A stretch of 63,446 bases of DNA from Rickettsiales bacterium UBA2645 (GTDB lineage Bacteria > Pseudomonadota > Alphaproteobacteria > Rickettsiales > UBA1997): NCBI GenBank assembly GCA_002359655.1, contig DENL01000021.1:1-63446 (forward strand), given 5' to 3'. Made by a program: the position numbers and the translations under genes. The notes below the pieces were generated by a model, which was given only the letters and a program-made list of their open reading frames with translations, was not told the origin of the DNA and did no database searches. Position 1 is the first letter of the stretch; the number at the start of each line of letters is the position of its first letter. Shown here piece by piece: positions 18,601-25,718 of the stretch.

Positions 18601-18839
18601 TGATGACATCATTTGCCTTTATCGCCGGACTTATCCCCATGGCTTTTGCCTCAGGCGCTGGATCAGTTGCTAATAATACGATTGGCGCTTCCGCACTTGG
18701 TGGAATGTTGTTTGGTACTTTTTTTGGCGTGCTGATTGTTCCGGGACTTTATTATATTTTTGGATCGATCGCCAAAGGTAAATCTCTGATTCAAGACGCC
18801 GATGAAGAGCCATTAACTGAAAAATTTGTTCACAAATAA
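15675..18839 (+). CDS. RND multidrug efflux permease (AcrB/HAE1 type)
   Basis: This is a 1054-residue pump beginning MFEKFIHRPVLAIVISLV, with the twelve-helix, two-porter-domain layout of the HAE-1 family. Helix 4 carries the proton-relay acidic pair in LAIGIVVDDAIVVVEAVHA, and the late helices include VGLLGKNAVLIVEFARQ. It exports hydrophobic compounds using the proton gradient. The length is normal and no frame defect is seen. It lies between its adaptor and outer membrane factor. Confidence 0.95.
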   Translation: MFEKFIHRPVLAIVISLVIVFLGILAAFTLPVSQFPRIAPTRVTVFVTFPGANADVVVQSALIPLEQAINGVPGMRYMTSSASSAGEGEIQVLFDMDIDPNNAVVQVKTRVDQAINKLPPLVQLEGVIVQAVQPSMLMYVNLYSTDKEAEEKFIFNYANIRLLPELKRIKGIGQVQNLGSRTYAMRIWLNPDRMRAYNISTEDVMEAIAKQSVIGHPGRIGSSSGKKAQSLEYTLTYKGRYNQPEQYENIIVRADARGEILYLKDIAKIELDSEFYDIYSTVDGHPSASIILKQTFNSNANEVIENVKNKLEELRKDFPAGMDYKISYDVSTFLEASIHKVLHTLVEAFILVSLVVFIFLGDWRSTLIPVLVVPVSLIGAFFSMQIFGLSINLITLFAMVLAIGIVVDDAIVVVEAVHAKMAETNLSPYRAVKKVLGEISGAVIAITLLMTAVFVPIAFMSGPVGILLKQFSITMASAIVLSGVIALTLTPVLSAMILKKHSHGEKDKKKALISSSLDKFNIIFDKVTRGYVWFLHRIIRRKFLTMGVLVFFSVAIFFMSQILPSGFIPGEDQGMIYAIVQTPPGSTLEKTYDVSTKLGEIAKEIDGVESVSSLAGFEILTEGRGSNAGTCFINLKDWSKRSKTVHQIIEELEEKTKDIGAVIEYFEPPTVPGYGATAGVAFRLLDKTNTTDYREFDSLNQEFISNLKKRSELSGLFTFYSAKFPQYELEIDTKQAMQKGVVIGDAMENLNILIGSTYQQGFIRFGQFFKVYVQSLPEFRDLPTDVLNFYTKNSKGEMVPYSAFMKINKTQGPNELTRFNLYNSTSIRGTPANGYTTGDAIQAVQEVAKQVLPSGYDVAWEGLSFDEASRGHEAIYIFAVVLLFVYFVLAAQYESFIIPLAVMLSLPPGIFGSFLLLKIMGLANDVYAQVGLIMLVGLLGKNAVLIVEFARQKEQRGASVLRAAIEGARMRFRPILMTSFAFIAGLIPMAFASGAGSVANNTIGASALGGMLFGTFFGVLIVPGLYYIFGSIAKGKSLIQDADEEPLTEKFVHK

Positions 18840-18842
18840 ACC

Positions 18843-20297
18843 ATGTTTAAATCTGGTAATTTTCTCTTATCCAATATTGCCTGCTTGTGCTTGTTGATAC
18901 AAAGCTGCGTTCCAAAGCTGCCTGAATATAAAAATATTCCAAAAGATAAAATTGAAACTCCAAACAGTTTCCCAAGCTATGGTCAAGAAAGTGAGAAAGA
19001 AGAAGTCATCAAAAAACATTGGCAGCTCTTTTTTAAAGACGAGCAATTGGTGACATTGATTGAAACGGCTCTGAAAAATAATCAGAATTTAAATATTCTC
19101 GATCAGGAAATTAATATCGCCAACAACCAAGTTATGGCGCGCCAAGGTCAGTACTTACCAAAAGTAGGAATTGCTGCGGGCTATGAAAGTGAAAAAACTA
19201 ATAAATTCACCAGCAGCGGAGCTGATGATGCAGCAGCTGGATTACCAGATAAATTACATAATCGTCAGCTGCTTTTAAACACTTCTTGGGAAGTAGATAT
19301 TTGGAAAAAATTACGCAACTTCGCCAAATCTTCTTACCTAGAATATCTAGCTTCTATTGAAGGACGAAATTTTGTAGTGACGCAATTAGTTGCCGAAGTC
19401 GCCAGTGACTATTACGAATTAATGTCACTTGATAACCAGTTAGAAATCATTGAACAATACACCAAGACCTTACAAGAAGCACAGCAAGTCGTAAAATGGC
19501 AACAAGTCGCTGGCCGCAACACTTCGCTTCCGGTAAAAAGATTTGACGCTGAAGTGCTGAAAAATCAGAGCCGCAAATATAAAATTCAGCAGCAAATCGT
19601 TATCACCGAAAATCACTTAAACACACTTTTGGGACGCTTGCCTCAACATATTGAACGTGATTCAAAAAAATTTCAAAAAATTGCAATACAAGATTTTGCA
19701 ACTGATATTCCCTCGGCGTTGCTTGATAATAGACCTGATGTCAAACAGGCTTCTTTAAAACTTGAAGCAGCTAAACTTGATGTGAAAGCTGTCAAAACCG
19801 AGTTTTATCCGTCATTAAATATTGATGCTAATGTTGGTTATCGATCTTTTAACTCGCATCATTTTATTGATCCGGCATCAGTTTTTTATGACATTGCCGG
19901 AAATCTTACTGCTCCGCTACTTAATCGTAACGCGATAAAAGCTGATTATTTTTCGTCAAATAATCGTCAGATAAAAGCAATTTATAATTACGAACAAACC
20001 TTCATCAACGCCTTTGCTGAAGTTTCAAATCAATTAGCTTCGGTAGAAAATTTAAAACAGATTTACGCATTTAAATTAAAGCAAACCGAAGCGCTTTCAG
20101 AATCATTCGACATCTCAAATATTCTTTTTAAAGCCGCCAGAGTTGATTATCTTGAATCACTTCTAACCAGAAGAGATTATCTGGAATCTCAAATAGAGTT
20201 AACAGAAGTTAAACAACAACAACTCACCTCTTACGTAAATTTATACAAAGCGCTTGGTGGTGGCTGGAGAAGTGAAGAGTTAAAATCTGTGAATTGA
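18843..20297 (+). CDS. Outer membrane efflux lipoprotein (NodT/OprM type)
   Basis: The 484-residue TolC-superfamily channel has a lipoprotein signal peptide ending in LLIQSC (Cys near 22). The OMF repeats contain long coiled helices, ALLDNRPDVKQASLKLEAAKLDVKAVKTEFYPSL being the usual second-repeat opening. It completes the RND tripartite system three bases after the pump gene. A 27-base stretch of its coding sequence (19923-19949) is repeated exactly 823 bases downstream. Confidence 0.9.
   Translation: MFKSGNFLLSNIACLCLLIQSCVPKLPEYKNIPKDKIETPNSFPSYGQESEKEEVIKKHWQLFFKDEQLVTLIETALKNNQNLNILDQEINIANNQVMARQGQYLPKVGIAAGYESEKTNKFTSSGADDAAAGLPDKLHNRQLLLNTSWEVDIWKKLRNFAKSSYLEYLASIEGRNFVVTQLVAEVASDYYELMSLDNQLEIIEQYTKTLQEAQQVVKWQQVAGRNTSLPVKRFDAEVLKNQSRKYKIQQQIVITENHLNTLLGRLPQHIERDSKKFQKIAIQDFATDIPSALLDNRPDVKQASLKLEAAKLDVKAVKTEFYPSLNIDANVGYRSFNSHHFIDPASVFYDIAGNLTAPLLNRNAIKADYFSSNNRQIKAIYNYEQTFINAFAEVSNQLASVENLKQIYAFKLKQTEALSESFDISNILFKAARVDYLESLLTRRDYLESQIELTEVKQQQLTSYVNLYKALGGGWRSEELKSVN
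19923..19949 (+). repeat. 27-bp exact direct repeat, copy 1 (inside the efflux channel gene)
   Basis: This coding segment, with the core cgtaacgcgataaaagctga, is identical over 27 bases to 20746-20772 in the following intergenic region. The sequences differ immediately on both sides. Confidence 0.85.
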
Positions 20298-20540
20298 TTA
20301 TTGGAATTGATTATTGACAGGCTTTTTCTTGTAAGGGCTTGAAAATATTGGAGCGATTTAAAATCCAAATTAAGACAGGAGGGCAGCCAAATGTCCGAAA
20401 AAATCGGACAGCTAAAAATGCAGGCCGAAGATGGTAAAATGCAAAAACTATTTTGCTTAAATAGCTTTGGTAAGGATTTCTAAAATTACTCCCTCTTTTT
20501 TCAGCAAAATTAGTGGCAATTAAATTCTGAATTTAATCAC

Positions 20541-20577
20541 AAAAAAACTGAATTTTGAACACGTGTTCAAAATTCAG
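20541..20577 (-). terminator. Perfect 30-bp palindrome with T7 tail, minus-strand terminator
   Basis: The sequence 20548-20577 is a perfect palindrome with 15-base arms and no spacer (centre cacgtg). On the minus strand it is followed directly by seven T's (plus-strand A's at 20541-20547). This is the canonical shape of an intrinsic terminator for the minus-strand SpoIIAA-like gene that ends at 20797, although it lies about 220 bases past that stop. On the plus strand no T-run follows. Confidence 0.75.
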
Positions 20578-20745
20578 AGAAATAGTCTTCAGCCCTTTAA
20601 AATCAAAGCGCCAAGCCCATAGGCAAATTCCACTGAAAAATTACAAAAAATCAGTTTTTATTTAAGCAAGATTTTGGCTCTAAAATGAAAAATTATCTGA
20701 TGCTACTACAAGAAAAATTGCGTAAAAAATCACACAAATTTTCAA

Positions 20746-20772
20746 AATCGTAACGCGATAAAAGCTGATTAT
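20746..20772 (+). repeat. 27-bp exact direct repeat, copy 2 (intergenic)
   Basis: Identical over 27 bases to positions 19923-19949 of the efflux channel gene. The flanks are unrelated, so it is a short templated duplication rather than the remnant of a whole-gene duplication. Confidence 0.85.
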
Positions 20773-20796
20773 GTGAGAAATGTGGAAGAAAAGTTT

Positions 20797-21213
20797 TTAC
20801 TGCAAAATCCAATCCTGCGCTTTTTCGATTTGATTATATTTAAAAATTTTTATTTCGGGATGGACGCGACCTCGTGCAATTCGCGCCACAATTTTTGTAA
20901 AAAATCCTCCCATGCCAAGTGCTGCTTTTTGAAATTTGTGATGATTATTGCCCGCAAAATCTAGATATTCGGCGCGGTTTTTTGCACCCGACCAATAAGG
21001 AAATTTTTTGGAATTAATAATCACTCCTTTAAGCTCGCCATGCTCTGTAAAATATGGATTAATGATACTTGAAATTGTTTGAAAATCATCTGCAGAAAAA
21101 GGGTTTTTTACGTTAAGCAGCAATACGCCGTGATGATCATCAAACTGACAAAATAACTCATTATCAGTTGTAATTTCTTTGAAAGTTACTTCTAAAATCT
21201 CTGATTCAGTCAT
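20797..21213 (-). CDS. SpoIIAA-like/STAS-fold protein (DUF3478)
   Basis: This 138-residue protein has the SpoIIAA-like pattern: an N-terminal strand region, GVIINSKKFPYWSGAKNRAEYLDF in the middle, and a C-terminal IARGRVHPEIKIFKYNQIEKAQDWI. Members have a STAS-type fold and are otherwise poorly understood. It stands alone on the minus strand, with a strong terminator palindrome downstream. Confidence 0.7.
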   Translation of the reverse strand: MTESEILEVTFKEITTDNELFCQFDDHHGVLLLNVKNPFSADDFQTISSIINPYFTEHGELKGVIINSKKFPYWSGAKNRAEYLDFAGNNHHKFQKAALGMGGFFTKIVARIARGRVHPEIKIFKYNQIEKAQDWILQ

Positions 21214-21340
21214 TGAAGTTTTTTGTTCGAGTTATTGCAAGATTTGATCAAGTAGAAATTTTATAAAAAATCATCGGATGTTTATTTGTCAAAATATAAA
21301 ATGCTAAACTCTTGAACAAGATTAATTTTTTACAAAAAAA

Positions 21341-22249
21341 ATGAAAAATAAAATCACAGCTTTCTCCCTAATCGAATTATCGATGGTTATTTTAATCGTT
21401 GGGGTTTTGATTATCGGCACAATTATGGGAAATAGATTATTTTTAGAATCTCGTATTTCTTCTGCAGCAACTTTAACTCAAAGCTCAGATGTATCCACAA
21501 TTAAGGATCTAGTTGCTTGGTTTGAAACCACAGTTAGCGAAAATATTTCTACTGGAAGTACACTAAAAACTTATATCGATGATGGTGATAGTATCAGTAG
21601 TTGGAATAACTACACTTCGCAATCTAACTCACAATATCGCCTAACTCAATCCACTTCAACTAAAAGACCACTTTATAAAACCAACATAATCAATGGCTTA
21701 CCTGTATTGAAGTTTGATGGTGTTGACGATTATTTTACCATGACAAATTTGGTTGGAAGACACTTTTCATTATTTGTGGTGATAAAAACTAGCGCAGTTG
21801 GCACAACTGGTTTTGCTTATAATGGATTTCCAATTGTCACTTCCGATCAAAGTGGAATAACTAACGACATAATTCCTTTAGCAATTGGCGGAGGTTATCC
21901 AGAAACTTTTGTTGGTAATGCAACTGGCGGATCAGAAAGCACCAACACCTTGGTTGGCAGCAAAAAAATTAATGATAACCTTGCTCACATAGTTTTTGTA
22001 TCACGCAATTATTCGACTGGCACAAAGACTATTTATGTTGATGGCGGTTCAAGCGTTAGCGACAGCATCACTTCTTCTGGCATTATGGAAGCAAACTCCA
22101 GCACAACAATTGGAGGAGATATAGTGAACAGCAAATACACTTCCATTTATATTGCCGAGATAATTATTTTTGATCGCGTTTTATTAGATGAAGAAAGAAA
22201 AGAAGTTGAATCATATTTAAGTAAAAAATGGGGAATTACAATTTCTTAA
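21341..22249 (+). CDS. Prepilin-type protein with LamG/concanavalin-like C-terminal domain
   Basis: The N-terminus has a type IV prepilin-like cleavage and helix motif: MKNKITA, then FSLIELSMVILIVGVLIIGT, with cleavage expected between A7 and F8 and Glu at mature position +5. After a linker, residues of about 60-302 look like a LamG/concanavalin-like jelly roll: VLKFDGVDDYFTM, HFSLFVVIKT, KTIYVDGGSS, IAEIIIFDRVLLDEERKEVESYL. So a pseudopilin anchor carries a putative carbohydrate-binding head. No pilus machinery is encoded nearby. The NYN gene follows after one base. Confidence 0.75.
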   Translation: MKNKITAFSLIELSMVILIVGVLIIGTIMGNRLFLESRISSAATLTQSSDVSTIKDLVAWFETTVSENISTGSTLKTYIDDGDSISSWNNYTSQSNSQYRLTQSTSTKRPLYKTNIINGLPVLKFDGVDDYFTMTNLVGRHFSLFVVIKTSAVGTTGFAYNGFPIVTSDQSGITNDIIPLAIGGGYPETFVGNATGGSESTNTLVGSKKINDNLAHIVFVSRNYSTGTKTIYVDGGSSVSDSITSSGIMEANSSTTIGGDIVNSKYTSIYIAEIIIFDRVLLDEERKEVESYLSKKWGITIS

Positions 22250-22250
22250 A

Positions 22251-22727
22251 ATGCAAAAAGTATCAATATTTGTCGATGTTCAAAATGTTTATTACACCAC
22301 TAAACAAGCCTATCACAAGCATTTCGATTATAATAAATTTTTTGCACAAGCTACAAAAAATCGTCAAGTCATAAGTGCTTACGCTTATGCAATTAGTCGT
22401 AATGATGAAAAGCAAAAACAGTTTCAAAATATTTTGCGCGGCATCGGATTTGAGGTAAAATTAAAACCATTTATTCAGCGCGTTGATGGCTCTGCAAAAG
22501 GCGATTGGGATGTTGGAATTACCTTGGACATAATTGATGAAGCAAAAAAATCTGATGTGATAATTTTAGTTTCAGGCGATGGTGACTTTGATTTATTGGC
22601 ACAAAAAATTATTCGAGATTTTTCCAAAGAAATTGAAATTTACGGCGTAAAAGATTTAACCGCCGACTCGCTAATTGCTTCCTCATCTAAGTTCTATCCA
22701 ATTGACGAGGGATTGCTGCTAAAATGA
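22251..22727 (+). CDS. NYN-domain (LabA/DUF88-like) putative ribonuclease
   Basis: This is a 158-residue PIN-like NYN domain. The acidic motifs are IFVDVQNVYY (Asp near 9), the central KGDWDVGITLDI, and VSGDGDFDLLAQKI. These Asp residues form the predicted metal-dependent nuclease site. It lies between the prepilin-LamG gene and dnaN. It is probably an RNA-processing enzyme; the target is unknown. Confidence 0.8.
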   Translation: MQKVSIFVDVQNVYYTTKQAYHKHFDYNKFFAQATKNRQVISAYAYAISRNDEKQKQFQNILRGIGFEVKLKPFIQRVDGSAKGDWDVGITLDIIDEAKKSDVIILVSGDGDFDLLAQKIIRDFSKEIEIYGVKDLTADSLIASSSKFYPIDEGLLLK

Positions 22728-22824
22728 AGAAGATTTCAAGTAATTAGTTGAATTTAAGCCGCTCCTTCATTAATTTTTCGGCGTAGAACTTATAGATTAA
22801 AACCCTCCAACAATTATTAAATTT

Positions 22825-23931
22825 ATGCAATTCGAAGTCGTCAAACCAGTGCTGTTAAAAGCAATTTCAAATGTTAATGGTGCAGTTGAAAAAAAGAACA
22901 CCATTCCAGTTCTGCAAAATATCAAAATCGATGTCAAAGACGGCAAAGTAAATCTAACCGCAACCGACATGGATATTTTAGTCACAGTCAATTTTGATGC
23001 TGATATAAAAAATGGCGGCGCCACAACAGTTCCAGCACAAATGTTTTTTGATATTGTCAGAAAAATTCCTGATCTCTCAGCAATTCTAATTTCGCAAGAA
23101 AGCCCAACAATCCTGCAAATCAAATCTGGCAAATCGAAATATAATCTGCCTTGCATCGATGCTGCTGAGTTCCCCAATCTTTCCGAAGGTGAACTTAGCA
23201 AAGAAATCGAAGTTGATTCTGAAGGCTTGGCAAAAATGATCGATAAAACTCGCTTCGCAATTTCTAACGACGAAACCCGCTATTATTTAAACGGATTGTT
23301 TTTGCAATCTATCAAAAGAGATTCCGGTTTTGAATTAAGATCAGTTGCAACTGACGGACACAGATTGGCCTTGTCTTACCTGCCATCAGAAAATCTTGAT
23401 TCTGAGTTTGGCGTAATTTTACCAAAAAAATCAGTCGCCGAAATCAGACGCATAATTGACGGCAGCAAAAAAATTAAAATCTCTGTTTCTCGCGTTAAAA
23501 TAAAAATTATCGCTGACAATACGGTAATAGTTTCAAAGCTAATTGACGGCGAATTTCCTGATTACGAAAAAGTTTTACCCAGAGCCAATAACCAAATTTC
23601 TGTCATCAATAAAAAATCTTTCTTTGATTGCGTTGACCGCGTTTCTACAGTTGCTACTGATAAGCACAGATCTTTAAAACTGACAATCGAGAACGGTAAA
23701 ATGAATTTGCAAGTCAACACCAATGATGGCTCTTTCGCCTACGAAGAGCTTGATGTGAACTACACCAGTGAAAGAATTGAAACTGGTTTTAATTCGCGCT
23801 ATTTGCTTGATGTCATCAGCCAAATTGACAAAGAAGAATTATTGATGTGCTTCAAAGACAACGCTTCCCCTGCAATTATCGAGGCCAAAGATATGAACTC
23901 GGTTTTTGTTATAATGCCTGTTCGTGTTTAG
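22825..23931 (+). CDS. dnaN: DNA polymerase III beta subunit (sliding clamp)
   Basis: The 368-residue protein has three clamp domains: KPVLLKAISNVNGAVEKKNTIPVL at the N-terminus, SNDETRYYLNGLFLQ and ATDGHRLALSY in the second, and a C-terminal VFVIMPVRV where the family's M-P-x-R/K end stands. It encircles DNA as the replicase processivity factor. recF follows after two bases. There is no dnaA or gyrB in the neighbourhood, so the classical origin-linked order is broken or lies elsewhere. Confidence 0.95.
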   Translation: MQFEVVKPVLLKAISNVNGAVEKKNTIPVLQNIKIDVKDGKVNLTATDMDILVTVNFDADIKNGGATTVPAQMFFDIVRKIPDLSAILISQESPTILQIKSGKSKYNLPCIDAAEFPNLSEGELSKEIEVDSEGLAKMIDKTRFAISNDETRYYLNGLFLQSIKRDSGFELRSVATDGHRLALSYLPSENLDSEFGVILPKKSVAEIRRIIDGSKKIKISVSRVKIKIIADNTVIVSKLIDGEFPDYEKVLPRANNQISVINKKSFFDCVDRVSTVATDKHRSLKLTIENGKMNLQVNTNDGSFAYEELDVNYTSERIETGFNSRYLLDVISQIDKEELLMCFKDNASPAIIEAKDMNSVFVIMPVRV

Positions 23932-23933
23932 TT

Positions 23934-25061
23934 GTGAGCCAAATCAGAAAAATTATTCTGACTAACTTCCGCAACTTTCTTTCCAAAAAAATCGAATTTT
24001 CTCATCAGTTAGTTCTGCTCGCTGGAAATAATGGTGCTGGTAAAACCAATATTCTTGAAGGCCTGACTTTACTTGGCAGAGGCTCATCTCTGCGTGGTTC
24101 AGATTTTGAAGAGATGATTTTTGATAGTAAAATTTTATCAGAAAAAAAATCACAATTCACAATTTATGCCGAACTTTCTGATCACGAATTTATCGAAAAA
24201 ATTGGCATTTCTTTTTTGGCAACACAGAAGAAAAAAATTATTGAAATAAATGGTGAAGCCATGATTGGCAAACGCCAAAGCGATTTAAAAAGTCATCTTA
24301 TTAATTTTATTTGTTTAACTCCACAACTAGAACAGCTTTTTATTTTAGGCAAAAGCGAGCGCCGTGATTACCTCGACAAGATTGTTTCTGACCTTGATTC
24401 TAATCACCTTACCCGCATTAATAATTATCAGAAATTGCTCAAAGAAAGATTACTGATTCTGCAAAAATACAACGCCCAAAAGGCTGGCGAAAAATGGCTA
24501 GAAATTATTGAAACTCAAATTGTCGAACTAGGAATGGCAATTGCATCAGCTAGAATTGAAGCTGTAGATTTTTTCAATCGTGCCATTTCTTCTTTTACTT
24601 CAAATTTTCCTAAACCAAAATTGCAAGCCAGCGGCGATATTGAGCAAAGCGTGATGAAACAAAGCGCAGTACAGCTAGAAGAGATTTATAAAAATAAATT
24701 ACGCGAAAATCGCTCGCATGATTTAGCAAATTTTAAAACTAATTTTGGCGTTCATCGCTCAGACTTTGATGCGATTTTTTCAGAAAAAAATATGTCGGCA
24801 ATCAGATCTTCAACTGGCGAACAAAAATCAATTATGATTGGCATTACTTTGGCGCGCGCTAAAATTTCTGCCACTTACAAAAATCAACCAACAATTCTAA
24901 TTTTCGACGAAGTGGTTTCGCATCTAGACGAAAAAAGAAAAACCGATTTATTTGCCGAAGTTAAAATGTCTGGCCTACCAGCTTTTTTTAGCGCAACCAG
25001 TAAAGAACTAATTCCGCAGCAATATTTAAATGACGATTCTTTGCAAATAATTGAAATTTAA
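23934..25061 (+). CDS. recF: DNA replication/repair protein RecF
   Basis: This 375-residue SMC-like ATPase has Walker A GNNGAGKTN (about residues 31-39), a signature region in SSTGEQKSIMIG and Walker B ILIFDEVVSHLDEKRK. RecF loads RecA at gaps via RecOR. The start chosen is GTG at 23934, two bases after the dnaN stop, because the protein then opens with SQIRKIILTNFRNF as in other RecF proteins. An upstream ATG at 23847 would add 29 residues read from dnaN coding sequence. Confidence 0.92.
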   Translation: MSQIRKIILTNFRNFLSKKIEFSHQLVLLAGNNGAGKTNILEGLTLLGRGSSLRGSDFEEMIFDSKILSEKKSQFTIYAELSDHEFIEKIGISFLATQKKKIIEINGEAMIGKRQSDLKSHLINFICLTPQLEQLFILGKSERRDYLDKIVSDLDSNHLTRINNYQKLLKERLLILQKYNAQKAGEKWLEIIETQIVELGMAIASARIEAVDFFNRAISSFTSNFPKPKLQASGDIEQSVMKQSAVQLEEIYKNKLRENRSHDLANFKTNFGVHRSDFDAIFSEKNMSAIRSSTGEQKSIMIGITLARAKISATYKNQPTILIFDEVVSHLDEKRKTDLFAEVKMSGLPAFFSATSKELIPQQYLNDDSLQIIEI

Positions 25062-25065
25062 AAAT

Positions 25066-25503
25066 ATGAAAAGTGCAAATCTGCTAAAAATTCTAACTAT
25101 TTTTTTCACAATTATCTCGCTTGCTTCCTGCTCTTCCTACAAACCAATTCTTTATCAAAACCAAACTTATTTAGAAAATGGCAAAGAAGTGGCCGACAAA
25201 GAAGTCGAACGTTGCAATAGCGAAGCAAAAGAATATTTAAAACAATTCAAAGCACGTCGCGCCGCCAAAGAAGCTGGTCGCAATGCTGTTATTGGTGGTG
25301 TGATTGGAACTGCAAGCGGCGCAATTTTTGGCCGTACCTTAAAATCAACTTTGATTGGAACTGCAATTGGTGCTGGTTTTGGGGCGGCAATGGGAGCACT
25401 TTCGGTAGCTGGCGAAGACAAAGTCAAGCCCGACCAAATGAAACAAAGATTCGTTGCCCGTTGCTTATCACAAAAAGGTTATGAGGTTTTGGGCTGGGAA
25501 TAG
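25066..25503 (+). CDS. Glycine-zipper outer membrane lipoprotein
   Basis: The 145-residue protein has a lipoprotein signal peptide (lipobox LASC, Cys near 22) and a glycine-zipper segment: NAVIGGVIGTASGAIFGRT, then LIGTAIGAGFGAAMGAL. This resembles rickettsial 17-kDa-antigen-like proteins. It is probably attached to the outer membrane. ATG 25066 gives the normal short signal peptide; ATG 25051 overlaps recF. A strong terminator follows. Confidence 0.75.
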   Translation: MKSANLLKILTIFFTIISLASCSSYKPILYQNQTYLENGKEVADKEVERCNSEAKEYLKQFKARRAAKEAGRNAVIGGVIGTASGAIFGRTLKSTLIGTAIGAGFGAAMGALSVAGEDKVKPDQMKQRFVARCLSQKGYEVLGWE

Positions 25504-25521
25504 TTTTAGATTTTTAATCAC

Positions 25522-25560
25522 AAAAAAGCCTCGCTCACATTTTGTGAACGAGGCTTTTTT
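25522..25560. terminator. Bidirectional intrinsic terminator
   Basis: The stem aaaaaagcctcg/cgaggctttttt (25522-25533 with 25549-25560) continues, after one mismatch, with tcaca/tgtga around a TTT loop. T6 follows on both strands. It ends the dnaN-recF-lipoprotein unit and could also stop transcripts arriving from groEL on the other strand. Confidence 0.9.
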
Positions 25561-25583
25561 ATTTTAAATAGATTTTAAGTTCT

Positions 25584-25718
25584 GCAACGCGGAGTTGCTT
25601 TTCTCGCTAGGCTCGAAGACGACTTGCGCCGAGGCGGGGGGCTTAGCCCTCCGCCCGTTTCTAGCTAAAAACATGCGTTTAGCATGTTTTTACCGATCTG
25701 TGATCGGTCGCTAGAAAC
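25584..25718. repeat. Cluster of palindromes with a cloverleaf-like unit overlapping the groEL stop
   Basis: Several perfect inverted repeats are packed here. The first is gcaac/gttgc (25584-25588 with 25594-25598). The second is a 10-bp stem at 25633-25642 with 25646-25655 (one G-T pair). The third is aaaaacatgc/gcatgttttt (25667-25676 with 25682-25691). The fourth is accgatc/gatcggt (25692-25698 with 25702-25708). The last two are enclosed by an outer stem gtttctagc/gctagaaac (25657-25665 with 25710-25718), giving a three-way junction. The outer stem covers the groEL stop codon. The third hairpin with its T5 may terminate groESL. Confidence 0.75.

Larger units (their letters stand above)
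20298..20796. other. Intergenic region after the RND operon
   Basis: This stretch of 499 bases holds no gene I can support. It contains a small hairpin tgtccga/tcggaca (20392-20398 with 20404-20410, A-loop), a minus-strand terminator palindrome (20541-20577) and a 27-base copy of part of the upstream efflux gene (20746-20772). The remainder is AT-rich without recognisable motifs. Confidence 0.6.

Noticed and set aside
20773..20964. Plus-strand ORF over the SpoIIAA-like gene
   Set aside because: It is antisense to a well-supported gene and resembles no family.
22825..25061. dnaN-recF as a marker of a replication origin
   Set aside because: There is no dnaA or gyrB, and I saw no cluster of DnaA boxes (only one isolated ttatccac near position 123). 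Gene order alone is not enough.
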